A stretch of DNA of 64,000 nt from Pseudomonas putida S13.1.2 (GTDB taxonomy: Bacteria; Pseudomonadota; Gammaproteobacteria; Pseudomonadales; Pseudomonadaceae): NCBI RefSeq assembly GCF_000498395.2, contig NZ_CP010979.1, forward strand, positions 5,428,501 through 5,492,500, given 5' to 3'. Of the stretch, positions 26,283 through 34,827 are shown piece by piece. Each line of letters begins with the position of its first letter. The stretch's first letter is position 1. A model generated the notes under the pieces. That model did not search any database, had not been told where the DNA came from, and saw only the letters and a list, made by a program, of their open reading frames with translations. The position numbers and the translations under genes were made by a program.

Positions 26283-28733
26283 ATGTCCCAGGAACCCGAA
26301 GCACGTGACGCCGAGGTGGCCGAATTTCGTGCCGCTGTACTGAACAAACTGACCTACGCCGTTGGCAAGGACCCGGAGCATGCGTTCGACCACGACTGGT
26401 TCGAAGCCATCGCCCTGGCCGCGCGCGATCACATGGTCGACCACTGGATGGACCATACCCGCCTGGCCTACCGCCGTAGCCAGAAGCGGGTCTATTACCT
26501 CTCCCTCGAGTTCCTCATCGGGCGCTTGCTGTACGACAGCCTGAGCAACCTTGGCCTGCTGGACATCGCCCGTGATGCGCTGGAAGGGCTGGATGTGGAC
26601 CTGGAGCGTATCCGTCTGCTCGAGCCCGACGCCGCGCTGGGTAACGGTGGTCTCGGTCGCCTGGCGGCGTGCTTCATGGAAAGCATGTCCACCCTCGGTA
26701 TTGCCGCCCATGGTTACGGCATCCGCTACGAGCATGGGTTGTTCCGTCAGGCTGTGGTCGATGGTTGGCAGCAGGAACAGACCGAAAACTGGCTGGACTT
26801 CGGTAACCCCTGGGAGTTCGAGCGTGCCGAGGTGATCTACCCGATCAGCTTCGGCGGCAGTGTCGAAACCGTGAACGACGCCAGTGGTGCCCAGCGCCAG
26901 GTATGGTCGCCAGGCGAAACGGTGCGGGCGGTGGCGTACGACACGCCCGTGGTGGGCTGGCGTGGGTCCAGCGTCAATACCTTGCGGCTGTGGCGTGCGC
27001 GGGCGCTGGAAGAGCTGCACCTGGAGCGCTTCAATGCCGGTGATCACCTGGGGGCGGTGGCCGAAGTGGCGCGGGCCGAGAGTATTTCCCGCGTGCTGTA
27101 CCCGGCCGACAGCACTGAGGCCGGGCAGGAACTGCGCCTGCGCCAGGAGTACTTCTTTGTGTCGGCTTCGCTGCAGGACTTGCTGCGCCGCCACCTGAAC
27201 ATGCACAAGGACTTGCTCAACCTGCCCGACGCCGCGGCCATCCAGCTCAACGACACGCACCCTTCGATTGCCGTGGCAGAGCTGATGCGGCTGCTGGTGG
27301 ACCAGCATGAAGTACCGTGGGACAAGGCCTGGGAGCTGACCGTTGGCACGCTCGCCTACACCAACCACACCCTGCTGCCCGAGGCCCTGGAAACCTGGCC
27401 GGTAGCCCTGATGGAACGCATGCTGCCGCGGCACATGCAGATCATCTACCTGATCAATGCCTACCATATCGACGCATTGCGGGCCAAAGGGCTGCACGAT
27501 TTCGACGTGCTGCGCGCCGTATCGCTGATCGAGGAAGACAACGGCCGCCGGGTGCGCATGGGTAACCTGGCGTTCCTCGGCTCGCACAGCGTCAACGGGG
27601 TGTCGGCGCTGCACAGCAAGCTGATGAAAAGCACGGTGTTCTCCGAGCTGCACAAGCTCTACCCGCAACGGATCAACAACAAGACCAACGGCATTACCTT
27701 CCGCCGCTGGCTGTACCAGTCAAACCCACAGCTGACCGAGATGCTGGTCGAAGCGCTCGGGCCGGGGCTCAAGGACGACCCTGAAGGGCTTCTGGCTGGC
27801 CTCGTGCCATTTGCCGACAAGGCGAGTTTCCGCAAGCAGTTCGCCGCTCAGCGCCTGCACAGCAAGCGCGCCCTGGCCAGCATCATCCAGGACCGCATTG
27901 GGGTCACGGTGAACCCCGAAGCGATGTTCGATGTGCAGGTCAAGCGGATCCACGAGTACAAGCGCCAGTTGCTCAACCTGCTGCACACCGTGGCGCTGTA
28001 CCAGGCCATACGCAACGACCCTGGCACCAATTGGGTGCCGCGGGTGAAGATCTTCGCCGGCAAGGCTGCGGCCAGTTACCACCAGGCCAAGCTGATCATC
28101 AAGCTGGCCAACGACATCGCCCGGGTGGTGAACAACGACCCGACCGTGCGCGGCCTGCTGAAGGTGGTGTTCCTGCCCAACTACAACGTCAGCCTGGCCG
28201 AAAGCATCATCCCGGCGGCCGACCTTTCCGAGCAGATTTCCACGGCAGGTTATGAAGCCTCCGGTACCAGCAACATGAAGTTCGGCCTGAACGGCGCGCT
28301 GACCATCGGCACCCTGGACGGTGCCAACGTGGAAATGTGCGAGCAGGTGGGCACCGACAACATGTTCATCTTTGGCCTCACTGCGCAGCAGGTCGAGGCG
28401 CGCAAGCGTGCCGGTGACTTTGGTGCCAACGCCGCCATAGCCGCTTCCAACCGCTTGAGCGACGTGTTGCAGGCCATTCGCAGCGGTGTGTTCTCGCCAG
28501 ACGACCCCTCACGCTACACCGGTTTGATCGACGGGCTGGTGGCCTATGACCGCTTCCTGGTGTGTGCCGACTTCGATGCCTACTGGGATGCCCAGCGGCG
28601 GGTCGAGGAACTGTGGCACACACCGCAGGAGTGGTGGCGCATGGCGGTGTTGAACACGGCGCGGATGGGCTGGTTCTCGTCGGACCGCACCATTCGCGAA
28701 TATGCCACCGAGATCTGGAAGGCATTGGATTGA
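26283..28733 (+). CDS. glgP: Glycogen/alpha-glucan phosphorylase
   Basis: 816 aa. PLP enzyme releasing glucose-1-phosphate from alpha-1,4-glucan ends. Start ATG 26283 has AGAGGA 7 nt upstream; the longer open frame to 26184 is ignored. Features: YYLSLEFLIGR near residue 63, DAALGNGGLGRLAACF near 117, QLNDTHPSIA near 320, and the PLP site EASGTSNMKFGLNGALTIGTLDGANVE with Schiff-base K666. Single gene, bounded by REP DNA downstream. Confidence 0.96.
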   Translation: MSQEPEARDAEVAEFRAAVLNKLTYAVGKDPEHAFDHDWFEAIALAARDHMVDHWMDHTRLAYRRSQKRVYYLSLEFLIGRLLYDSLSNLGLLDIARDALEGLDVDLERIRLLEPDAALGNGGLGRLAACFMESMSTLGIAAHGYGIRYEHGLFRQAVVDGWQQEQTENWLDFGNPWEFERAEVIYPISFGGSVETVNDASGAQRQVWSPGETVRAVAYDTPVVGWRGSSVNTLRLWRARALEELHLERFNAGDHLGAVAEVARAESISRVLYPADSTEAGQELRLRQEYFFVSASLQDLLRRHLNMHKDLLNLPDAAAIQLNDTHPSIAVAELMRLLVDQHEVPWDKAWELTVGTLAYTNHTLLPEALETWPVALMERMLPRHMQIIYLINAYHIDALRAKGLHDFDVLRAVSLIEEDNGRRVRMGNLAFLGSHSVNGVSALHSKLMKSTVFSELHKLYPQRINNKTNGITFRRWLYQSNPQLTEMLVEALGPGLKDDPEGLLAGLVPFADKASFRKQFAAQRLHSKRALASIIQDRIGVTVNPEAMFDVQVKRIHEYKRQLLNLLHTVALYQAIRNDPGTNWVPRVKIFAGKAAASYHQAKLIIKLANDIARVVNNDPTVRGLLKVVFLPNYNVSLAESIIPAADLSEQISTAGYEASGTSNMKFGLNGALTIGTLDGANVEMCEQVGTDNMFIFGLTAQQVEARKRAGDFGANAAIAASNRLSDVLQAIRSGVFSPDDPSRYTGLIDGLVAYDRFLVCADFDAYWDAQRRVEELWHTPQEWWRMAVLNTARMGWFSSDRTIREYATEIWKALD

Positions 28734-28738
28734 GCATT

Positions 28739-28861
28739 TGGGGCCGCGTTGCGGCCCATTCGCGGGGCAAGCCCGCTCCCACAGGATCTGCGTTGCCTTG
28801 AAGCCAGCACAAAACCTGTGGGAGCGGGCTTGCCCCGCGAATGGACTGCAAAGCAGTCCCA
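28739..28861. repeat. REP pair (family A, inverted)
   Basis: Inverted copies of CTGTGGGAGCGGGCTTGCCCCGCGAATGG, 5 bp downstream of glgP. Confidence 0.9.
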
Positions 28862-29003
28862 CTCGACAGCCGGCCTGGCGAAGGCTGAACTAGCGACCTA
28901 TTGTGCCGTCTGAGAGCCGTGGCGAGTCTCATTGCTCGCTAGCCTGCCACTCTCCCTGTAAACTGCGGGGGTTTTTACTCCCACAATCCTTTCGGAGCCA
29001 TAC

Positions 29004-30014
29004 ATGTCCCGCGTTACCCTGAGTCGCTATCTGATTGAGCAGACCCGCAGCAACAATACCCCTGCCGATCTGCGCTTCCTGATCGAAGTGGTGGCGCGTG
29101 CGTGCAAGGAAATCAGCCATCACGTGTCCAAAGGCGCCCTCGGCGGCGTGCTGGGCAGCATGGGCACTGAAAACGTGCAGGGCGAAGTCCAGAAGAAACT
29201 GGACGTGATTTCCAACGATATCCTGCTCGAAGCCAACGAGTGGGGCGGCCACCTGGCCGGCATGGCTTCCGAAGAAATGGACAACGCCTACCAGATCCCG
29301 GGCAAATACCCGAAAGGCGCGTACCTGCTGGTCTTCGACCCACTGGACGGTTCGTCGAACATCGACGTCAACGTCTCGGTCGGCACCATCTTCTCGGTGC
29401 TGCGTTGCCCTAACCAGTACCTGAGCCAGAACGAAAGCCTCAACGAAGAAGCCTTCCTGCAGCCAGGCACCGAGCAGGTCGCCGCCGGTTACGCCATCTA
29501 CGGCCCGCAGACCATGCTGATCCTGACCCTGGGCAACGGCGTCAAGGGCTTCACCCTGGACCGCGAACTGGGCAGCTTCGTGCTGACCCACGAAAACATC
29601 CAGGTGCCGGCGACCACCGCCGAATTCGCCATCAACATGTCCAACCAGCGTCACTGGGAAGCCCCGGTACAACGCTACGTGGGCGAACTGCTGGCCGGCG
29701 AAACCGGCCCGCTGAAAAAGAACTACAACATGCGCTGGATCGCCTCGATGGTGGCCGACGTGCACCGCATCCTGACCCGTGGCGGCCTGTTCATGTACCC
29801 ACGTGACGCCCGCGAGCCAAGCAAGCCGGGCAAGCTGCGCCTGATGTACGAAGCCAACCCGATGTCGTTCATCATCGAACAGGCAGGCGGCGCCTCTACC
29901 AACGGTTACGATCGCATCCTCGACATCAAGCCAGAAAGCCTGCACCAGCGCGTGTCGGTGATCCTTGGCTCGAAGGAAGAGGTAGAGCGCGTCACCGCCT
30001 ACCACAAGGAGTAA
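29004..30014 (+). CDS. fbp: Fructose-1,6-bisphosphatase, class 1
   Basis: 336 aa. Dephosphorylates fructose-1,6-bisphosphate in gluconeogenesis, key in pseudomonads that use the Entner-Doudoroff/EDEMP cycle. Metal-binding motif FDPLDGSSNIDVNVSVGTIF near residues 111-130, and substrate-binding region GGLFMYPRDAREPSKPGKLRLMYEANPMSFI near 258-290. CGGAG upstream of ATG. The next gene begins 3 bp after the stop. Confidence 0.97.
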   Translation: MSRVTLSRYLIEQTRSNNTPADLRFLIEVVARACKEISHHVSKGALGGVLGSMGTENVQGEVQKKLDVISNDILLEANEWGGHLAGMASEEMDNAYQIPGKYPKGAYLLVFDPLDGSSNIDVNVSVGTIFSVLRCPNQYLSQNESLNEEAFLQPGTEQVAAGYAIYGPQTMLILTLGNGVKGFTLDRELGSFVLTHENIQVPATTAEFAINMSNQRHWEAPVQRYVGELLAGETGPLKKNYNMRWIASMVADVHRILTRGGLFMYPRDAREPSKPGKLRLMYEANPMSFIIEQAGGASTNGYDRILDIKPESLHQRVSVILGSKEEVERVTAYHKE

Positions 30015-30017
30015 GTC

Positions 30018-30614
30018 ATGCTCGCACCTTGGCAGCCGTTGCTGGAATGGTGGTTCGGTTGGGGCACCAGTGCCCAGGCCGTGGCTGACGAGAAGAGCAC
30101 GCTGTGGTTCGGCAAGCATCACGATGCCGATGCCCATGCGCTGTTTGGCGACCTGGTCGAGCACGCCCTGGCGGGCGGGCTCGAAGAGTGGCAGCAAAGC
30201 CCGCAGGGCTGGCTGGGCCTGCTGATTCTGCTGGACCAGTTGCCGCGCATGATCTACCGCGACACGCCGCGCGCCTTCGAGGGCGACCGGCGTGCCCAGG
30301 TGGTGGCCATGCAGGGCCTGCAGAAGGGCTGGGACTACCAGCTGCTGCCGATCCAGCGTGTGTTCGTGCTGCTGGTGCTGGAGCATGCCGAGGTGCTGGA
30401 CTGGCAGAACCTGTGTGTCGAGCGTTATCAGTTGTTGCTGGACGAGCAGCCCGAAGCCAGCCGGCGGCTGTTCGAAGGCTTCCTGGACTATGCCGAGCAG
30501 CACCAGCGGGTGATTGCCCGGTTTGGGCGTTTCCCGCACCGCAACCTGGTGCTGGAGCGGCCGAGCACCAGCGAAGAAATGGACTTTTTGCTGGAGCCTG
30601 GGTCCAGATTCTGA
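30018..30614 (+). CDS. DUF924 family protein
   Basis: 198 aa. Tetratricopeptide-like all-alpha DUF924 protein: start WQPLLEWWFGWGTSAQ, signature WLGLLILLDQLPRMIYRDTPRAFEGD near residues 67-92, FVLLVLEHAEV near 115, and FPHRN near 173. Function not known to me. The SD AGGAG lies inside the end of fbp, so the two genes are translated as a pair. Confidence 0.92.
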   Translation: MLAPWQPLLEWWFGWGTSAQAVADEKSTLWFGKHHDADAHALFGDLVEHALAGGLEEWQQSPQGWLGLLILLDQLPRMIYRDTPRAFEGDRRAQVVAMQGLQKGWDYQLLPIQRVFVLLVLEHAEVLDWQNLCVERYQLLLDEQPEASRRLFEGFLDYAEQHQRVIARFGRFPHRNLVLERPSTSEEMDFLLEPGSRF

Positions 30615-30650
30615 TGCCCACGGGGCCTGCTGCGCAGGCCATCGCGACGC

Positions 30651-30681
30651 AAGGCCGCCCCTGAAAGGGGGCGGCCTTTTT
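30651..30681 (+). terminator. Terminator of fbp-DUF924, built on a partial REP
   Basis: Stem AAGGCCGCCCC/GGGGGCGGCCTT followed by TTTTT. The left flank CATCGCGACGCAAGGCCG is a single family B REP arm. Confidence 0.88.
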
Positions 30682-30841
30682 ATTGGCGCGCGGTTAATGC
30701 TTTGTGATTAATCGCACAGTAGTGGCCATCCGACCAATGGTGTAGGGGCAAAGTGGGTAGGGCAGGGAACCTGGGAGGGATTTTCCCGTCGAAGGTCACT
30801 GCAGGCCACTCGCCTGTTTCCCCTCTCCAGGAGTGTCCTTC

Positions 30842-31096
30842 ATGTCGTTGCGTTCCCTCGCCCTGTTGTCGTTGTGCGTCGTCCTGACTGCGTGCAGCAA
30901 GATCAACCAGGAAAACTATTCCAAGATCAAGGCCGGTATGAACAAGGCCGAGGTCGAGCAGCTGCTCGGCACGCCGACCGAGTGTTCTGGCGCGCTGGGC
31001 ATGAGCAGCTGCACCTGGGGGGACGAGAAGAGCTTCATCAGCGTGCAGTACGCGGCTGACAAGGTGCTGATGTATTCAGGGCAGGGCCTCAAATGA
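30842..31096 (+). CDS. Small BamE-like lipoprotein
   Basis: 84 aa. Lipoprotein signal MSLRSLALLSLCVVLTAC with lipobox LTAC (Cys ~18), followed by a compact domain (YSKIKAGMNKAEVEQLLGTPTECSGALGMSSCTWGDEKSFISVQYAADKV) resembling the BamE/DUF3862 fold. CAGGAG lies 8 nt before ATG 30842. Its stop overlaps the next gene's ATG (ATGA), so it is coupled to the lipocalin. Confidence 0.85.
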   Translation: MSLRSLALLSLCVVLTACSKINQENYSKIKAGMNKAEVEQLLGTPTECSGALGMSSCTWGDEKSFISVQYAADKVLMYSGQGLK

Positions 31097-31665
31097 GGCG
31101 GCTGTACCTGCTGATGGGGGTATGCCTGGCGTTGCTGCTGGGCGGTTGTGCAGGCTCCGTGCACGACCCGCTGGCGCCGAAGACCGCTGGCAACGTCGAC
31201 CTCAAGCGCTACCAGGGCAAATGGTTCGAGCTGGCGCGCCTGCCCATGCGCTACCAGACCGGCTGCGAGCAGTCCGAGGCGCACTACAACCTCAAGCCTG
31301 ATGGCACGTATGGTGTGCTCAACCGCTGCCGCACCATGGGTGATGAGTGGCTGCGTGCCGAGGGGCACGCAAGCATCCAGGAGCCGGGGCACACCGACAA
31401 GCTGTGGGTAGAGTTCGATAACTGGTTCACCAAGCTGGTGCCTGGCGTGGCGCGGGGCGAATACTGGATCCTGTACGTGGACGATCGCTACCGCACGGCA
31501 GTGGTCGGCAGCCCGGACCGCAAGTACCTGTGGATATTGTCGCGTACGCCGACGCTGCCGGCCTGGGAGCGCGAGCACCTGCTGGCCAAGGCACGCCAGC
31601 AGGGGTATGACACCAGCCGGCTGATCTGGCGGGCGTCGGATCAGCAAATCGTAAAAATGCACTGA
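31093..31665 (+). CDS. blc: Bacterial lipocalin (Blc-like lipoprotein)
   Basis: 190 aa. Lipoprotein signal MRRLYLLMGVCLALLLGGC (lipobox LGGC, Cys ~19). Lipocalin motif DLKRYQGKWFELARLPMRYQTGC near residues 36-58, then GTYGVLNRCR, GEYWILYVDDRYRTAVVGSPDRKYLWILSRTP. Outer-membrane lipid-binding role is inferred from the family. Translationally coupled to the upstream lipoprotein gene. Confidence 0.92.
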   Translation: MRRLYLLMGVCLALLLGGCAGSVHDPLAPKTAGNVDLKRYQGKWFELARLPMRYQTGCEQSEAHYNLKPDGTYGVLNRCRTMGDEWLRAEGHASIQEPGHTDKLWVEFDNWFTKLVPGVARGEYWILYVDDRYRTAVVGSPDRKYLWILSRTPTLPAWEREHLLAKARQQGYDTSRLIWRASDQQIVKMH

Positions 31666-31670
31666 TTTTT

Positions 31671-31775
31671 GGGGCCGCTTTGCGGCCCTTTCGCGACACA
31701 AGGCCGCTCCTACAGGAATACGCGTTCCCCTGTAGGAGCGGCCTTGTGACGCGATAGGGCTGCAAAGCAGCCCCA
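31671..31775. repeat. REP pair (family B, inverted)
   Basis: Inverted copies of CTGTAGGAGCGGCCTTGTG.CGCGA with GGGGCCGC/GCAGCCCC outer arms, between the convergent lipocalin and hutF genes. Confidence 0.9.
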
Positions 31776-31781
31776 ATACGC

Positions 31782-33146
31782 TCAGCCCAAGAGCTGCCGC
31801 AGCACCCCGGCAAACGCCTGCGCGCTTTCCTCTTCCTGGGCATGCCGCCCCTGGCGCACTACCCATTGCCCATTCACCATCACATCCCGCACCTGGCGAT
31901 CCCCGCCAGCAAACAGCCAGCGGTTTAGAATGGCATCGCCATCCGCCAGGGCGATGTAGGGGTCCTGCCCATCCAGCACCAGCCAGTCGGCGCGCTTGCC
32001 CACGGCCAGTTCCCCGACCGCTTGCTCCAGTGCCTGTGCACCGCCCGCCAGCGCGGCGTCGTACAGCGTGCGCCCGACCATCGGCTGGTCGCCGCGGTAC
32101 AAGCGGTTGCGTCGCTGGTCACGCAGCCGCTGACCATATTCCAGCCAGCGCAGTTCTTCTACCACGCTTAGCGACACATGGCTGTCCGAGCCAATGCCCA
32201 TGCGCCCACCCTGGGCCAGGAAGTCCACCGCCGGGAAAATCCCGTCGCCCAGGTTGGCCTCGGTGGTCAGGCACAACCCCGCCACCGCGCCACTGCGGGC
32301 CATGGCGGTGACTTCATCCGGCTCGGCATGGGTGGCATGCACCAGGCACCAGCGGCGGTCCACATCCACATGCTCGTACAACCACTGCAGCGGGCGCAGG
32401 CCGCTCCAGGCCAGGCAGTCGTCCACTTCCTTCTGCTGCTCGGCGATATGGATATGCACCGGGCAGTGCTTGTCGCTGGCCGCCAGCACTTCGGCGATCT
32501 GCCCCGGCGTCACCGCACGCAGCGAGTGGAAGCACAGGCCCAGATGCTGGGCGGGTTGTGGGGCCAGTAGCGGGGCCAGTTGCGCCTGCAGTTGCAGGTA
32601 TTGTTCGGTGGTGTTGATGAAGCGCCGCTGGCCGTCGTTCGGCGCCTGCCCGCCGAACCCGGCATGGCTGTAAAGCACCGGCAGCAAGGTCAGGCCAATG
32701 CCACTGTCGGCTGCGGCCGCGCTGATGCGGCGGGACAGCTCGGCCGGGTCGGCGTAGGCCTTGCCTGCCTGGTCGTGATGCACGTAATGGAATTCGGCCA
32801 CCGAGGTGTAGCCAGCCTTGAGCATTTCGATGTACAGCTGACGGGCGATGACCTGCAACTGCTCCGGGGTGATCTGCCCGACCAGGCGGTACATCAGGTC
32901 GCGCCAGGTCCAGAAGCTGTCGTTGGGGTTGCCGGCGACTTCCGCCAACCCCGCCATGGCGCGCTGGAAGGCATGCGAGTGCAGGTTGGGCATGCCGGGC
33001 AGCAATGGGCCGGCCAGGCGCTCGGCGCCTTCGGCCGAAGCGCCCGGCTCGATGCGGGTCACATGGCCATCGCTGGCGACCTCGATACGGACATGGCTGG
33101 CCCAGCCCGTAGGCAACAGAGCGCGTTCGGCGAAGTAGGCGGACAT
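31782..33146 (-). CDS. hutF: N-formimino-L-glutamate deiminase
   Basis: 454 aa. Amidohydrolase-superfamily enzyme converting formiminoglutamate to formylglutamate plus ammonia, the step that defines the five-enzyme Hut route used by pseudomonads. Zn-site motif NLHSHAFQRAMAG near residues 54-66, HIHIAEQQKEVDDC near 230, and GIGSDSHVS near 318. Divergent from hutC with the candidate HutC operator in the 108 bp between them. Confidence 0.96.
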   Translation of the reverse strand: MSAYFAERALLPTGWASHVRIEVASDGHVTRIEPGASAEGAERLAGPLLPGMPNLHSHAFQRAMAGLAEVAGNPNDSFWTWRDLMYRLVGQITPEQLQVIARQLYIEMLKAGYTSVAEFHYVHHDQAGKAYADPAELSRRISAAAADSGIGLTLLPVLYSHAGFGGQAPNDGQRRFINTTEQYLQLQAQLAPLLAPQPAQHLGLCFHSLRAVTPGQIAEVLAASDKHCPVHIHIAEQQKEVDDCLAWSGLRPLQWLYEHVDVDRRWCLVHATHAEPDEVTAMARSGAVAGLCLTTEANLGDGIFPAVDFLAQGGRMGIGSDSHVSLSVVEELRWLEYGQRLRDQRRNRLYRGDQPMVGRTLYDAALAGGAQALEQAVGELAVGKRADWLVLDGQDPYIALADGDAILNRWLFAGGDRQVRDVMVNGQWVVRQGRHAQEEESAQAFAGVLRQLLG

Positions 33147-33169
33147 CGGTCAAATCCTGTTATTGTTAA

Positions 33170-33189
33170 CTTGTATATACATATACAGG
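33170..33189. promoter_or_regulatory. Candidate HutC operator in the hutF-hutC region
   Basis: Imperfect palindrome CTTGTATA-TACA-TATACAGG. It shares CTTGTA/TACAAG-type arms with the site upstream of hutU, and sits 24 bp from the hutF start and 66 bp from the hutC start. Confidence 0.7.
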
Positions 33190-33254
33190 CGTTTGCCTGC
33201 CGGGTAAACTGCGGCAAGCTACCGCTCATTCCCTATGCACAAGGATCCAACGCC

Positions 33255-34001
33255 GTGCCGACACCTCCTGTCTCCGCGCTGGTTGCCCAGATGGGCGAGG
33301 GCCCGGCGCCGCTGTATGCCCGGGTCAAACAGATGATCATCCAGCAGATCGACAACGGCAGCTGGCCGCCGCATCACCGGGTCCCCTCGGAGAGTGAACT
33401 GGTCAACGAGCTAGGCTTCAGCCGCATGACCATCAACCGTGCCCTGCGCGAACTCACGGCCGACGGCCTGCTGGTGCGCATGCAAGGGGTCGGCACTTTC
33501 GTAGCCGAGCCCAAGGGCCGTTCGGCGTTGTTCGAAGTCAACAACATTGCCGATGAAATTGCCGCACGCGGCCATCAGCATAGCTGCCAGGTGATCACGC
33601 TCACCGAGGAAGCAGCCGGTTCCGAGCGGGCCCTGGCCCTGGACATGCGCGAAGGCCAGCGGGTGTTCCACTCGCTGATCGTGCATTTCGAGAACGGCGT
33701 GCCGGTGCAGATCGAGGACCGCTACGTCAACGCCGCGATCGCACCCGACTACCTCAAGCAGGATTTCACCCGGCAGACGCCATATGCCTACCTGTCCCAG
33801 GTAGCGCCGCTGACCGAGGGTGAGCACGTGGTCGAAGCCATCCTGGCCGAGCCGGAAGAATGCCGCCTGCTGCAGATCGAGCGGGGCGAACCTTGCCTGC
33901 TGATTCGCCGTCGCACCTGGTCCGGTCGTCAGCCGGTAACCGCTGCACGGCTGATCCACCCCGGTTCCCGTCATCGCCTGGAAGGACGTTTCAGCAAATG
34001 A
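33255..34001 (+). CDS. hutC: Histidine utilization repressor, GntR/HutC family
   Basis: 248 aa. N-terminal GntR winged helix (about 22-85: LYARVKQMIIQQIDNGSWPPHHRVPSESELVNELGFSRMTINRALRELTADGLLVRMQGVGTFV) and a C-terminal UTRA ligand domain (about 105-245). Known to repress hut genes until urocanate binds. GTG 33255 with AAGGA 9 nt upstream gives the usual 248-aa protein; the longer open frame back to 32580 is antisense to hutF. hutD overlaps its stop (ATGA). Confidence 0.96.
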   Translation: MPTPPVSALVAQMGEGPAPLYARVKQMIIQQIDNGSWPPHHRVPSESELVNELGFSRMTINRALRELTADGLLVRMQGVGTFVAEPKGRSALFEVNNIADEIAARGHQHSCQVITLTEEAAGSERALALDMREGQRVFHSLIVHFENGVPVQIEDRYVNAAIAPDYLKQDFTRQTPYAYLSQVAPLTEGEHVVEAILAEPEECRLLQIERGEPCLLIRRRTWSGRQPVTAARLIHPGSRHRLEGRFSK

Positions 34002-34570
34002 GCCAGTTGCAGTTGTTGCGCGCGCAGGATTACCCGCGCATGCCGTGGAAGAACGGTGGCGGGTTCACCGAAGAGATCACCCGCGACAGCGGCGAGGGCC
34101 TGGACGGCTTTGGCTGGCGCCTGTCGATTGCCGATATCGAAGAGTCGGGCGGCTTTTCCACCTTCGCCGGCTACCAGCGGATCATCACCGTGCTGCAGGG
34201 CGACGGCATGCGCCTGTTGGTCGATGGCCAGCCCAGCCGGCCGTTGCTGCCGTTCGATGCCTTTGCCTTCGGCGGCGAGAGCCAGGTCAGCTGCAAGCTG
34301 CTGGGAGGGGCGATCCGCGATTTCAACCTGATCTATGCACCGCAGCGGTACCGGGCGAGGTTGCAGTGGTTTGATGGCACAAGCCGGTTGTACAGCTCGG
34401 CGTCGACAGTGCTGTTGTTTGCTGCCAGCAGCCACGTGGAAGTGACCATGGCGGGGCGTGAGGTGGAGCGGTTGGGGTTGTATGACTGCTTGCGGCTGGA
34501 GGGCAACGATGAGTTGCTTGGGTTGGAGGTATTGGGGCGATTCTGCCTGATCGAACTCATTACACGTTGA
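33998..34570 (+). CDS. hutD: HutD family protein
   Basis: 190 aa. Cupin-like HutD protein: LLRAQDYPRMPWKNGGGFTEEITRD near residues 6-30, WRLSIADIEESGGFSTFAGYQRIITVLQGDGM near 40-70. Proposed in fluorescent pseudomonads to set an upper limit on hut expression; the ligand is not firmly known. Overlaps hutC by 4 nt, so co-expressed with the repressor. Confidence 0.95.
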   Translation: MSQLQLLRAQDYPRMPWKNGGGFTEEITRDSGEGLDGFGWRLSIADIEESGGFSTFAGYQRIITVLQGDGMRLLVDGQPSRPLLPFDAFAFGGESQVSCKLLGGAIRDFNLIYAPQRYRARLQWFDGTSRLYSSASTVLLFAASSHVEVTMAGREVERLGLYDCLRLEGNDELLGLEVLGRFCLIELITR

Positions 34571-34576
34571 GATAGC

Positions 34577-34699
34577 CGGGGCTGCTGCGCAGCCCTTTCG
34601 CGACGCAAGGCCGCTCCTACAAAGACTGCGTTTGCCCAGGCTGGCGCGGTCACCTGTAGGAGCGGCCTTGCGTCGCGAAAGGGCCGCAAAGCGGCCCCA
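34577..34699. repeat. REP pair (family B, inverted)
   Basis: Inverted copies of TGTAGGAGCGGCCTTGCGTCGCGAAAGGGC with GGGGCTGC/GCGGCCCC arms, between hutD and the hutU promoter region. It divides the hut locus into two transcription blocks. Confidence 0.9.
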
Positions 34700-34748
34700 G
34701 CTTTTCCAGCCTGCTAGCAAATCAGTCCGAATATTTTGGTTGTCCATG

Positions 34749-34762
34749 CTTGTACATACAAG
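34749..34762. promoter_or_regulatory. Candidate HutC operator upstream of hutU
   Basis: Palindrome CTTGTA-CA-TACAAG, 65 bp before the hutU start; the related half TTTGTATA follows at about 34774. Position and similarity to the hutF-hutC site suggest HutC control of hutUHTIG. Confidence 0.72.
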
Positions 34763-34827
34763 TAAAGGTGTGTTTGTATATTGACCACGACATACCCGCC
34801 CGCGGACGACCGCAGAGGACCTTTCCC

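Noticed and set aside
32580..33254. In-frame N-terminal extension of hutC
   Set aside because: Antisense to hutF; GTG 33255 has a good ribosome site and gives the usual HutC length.
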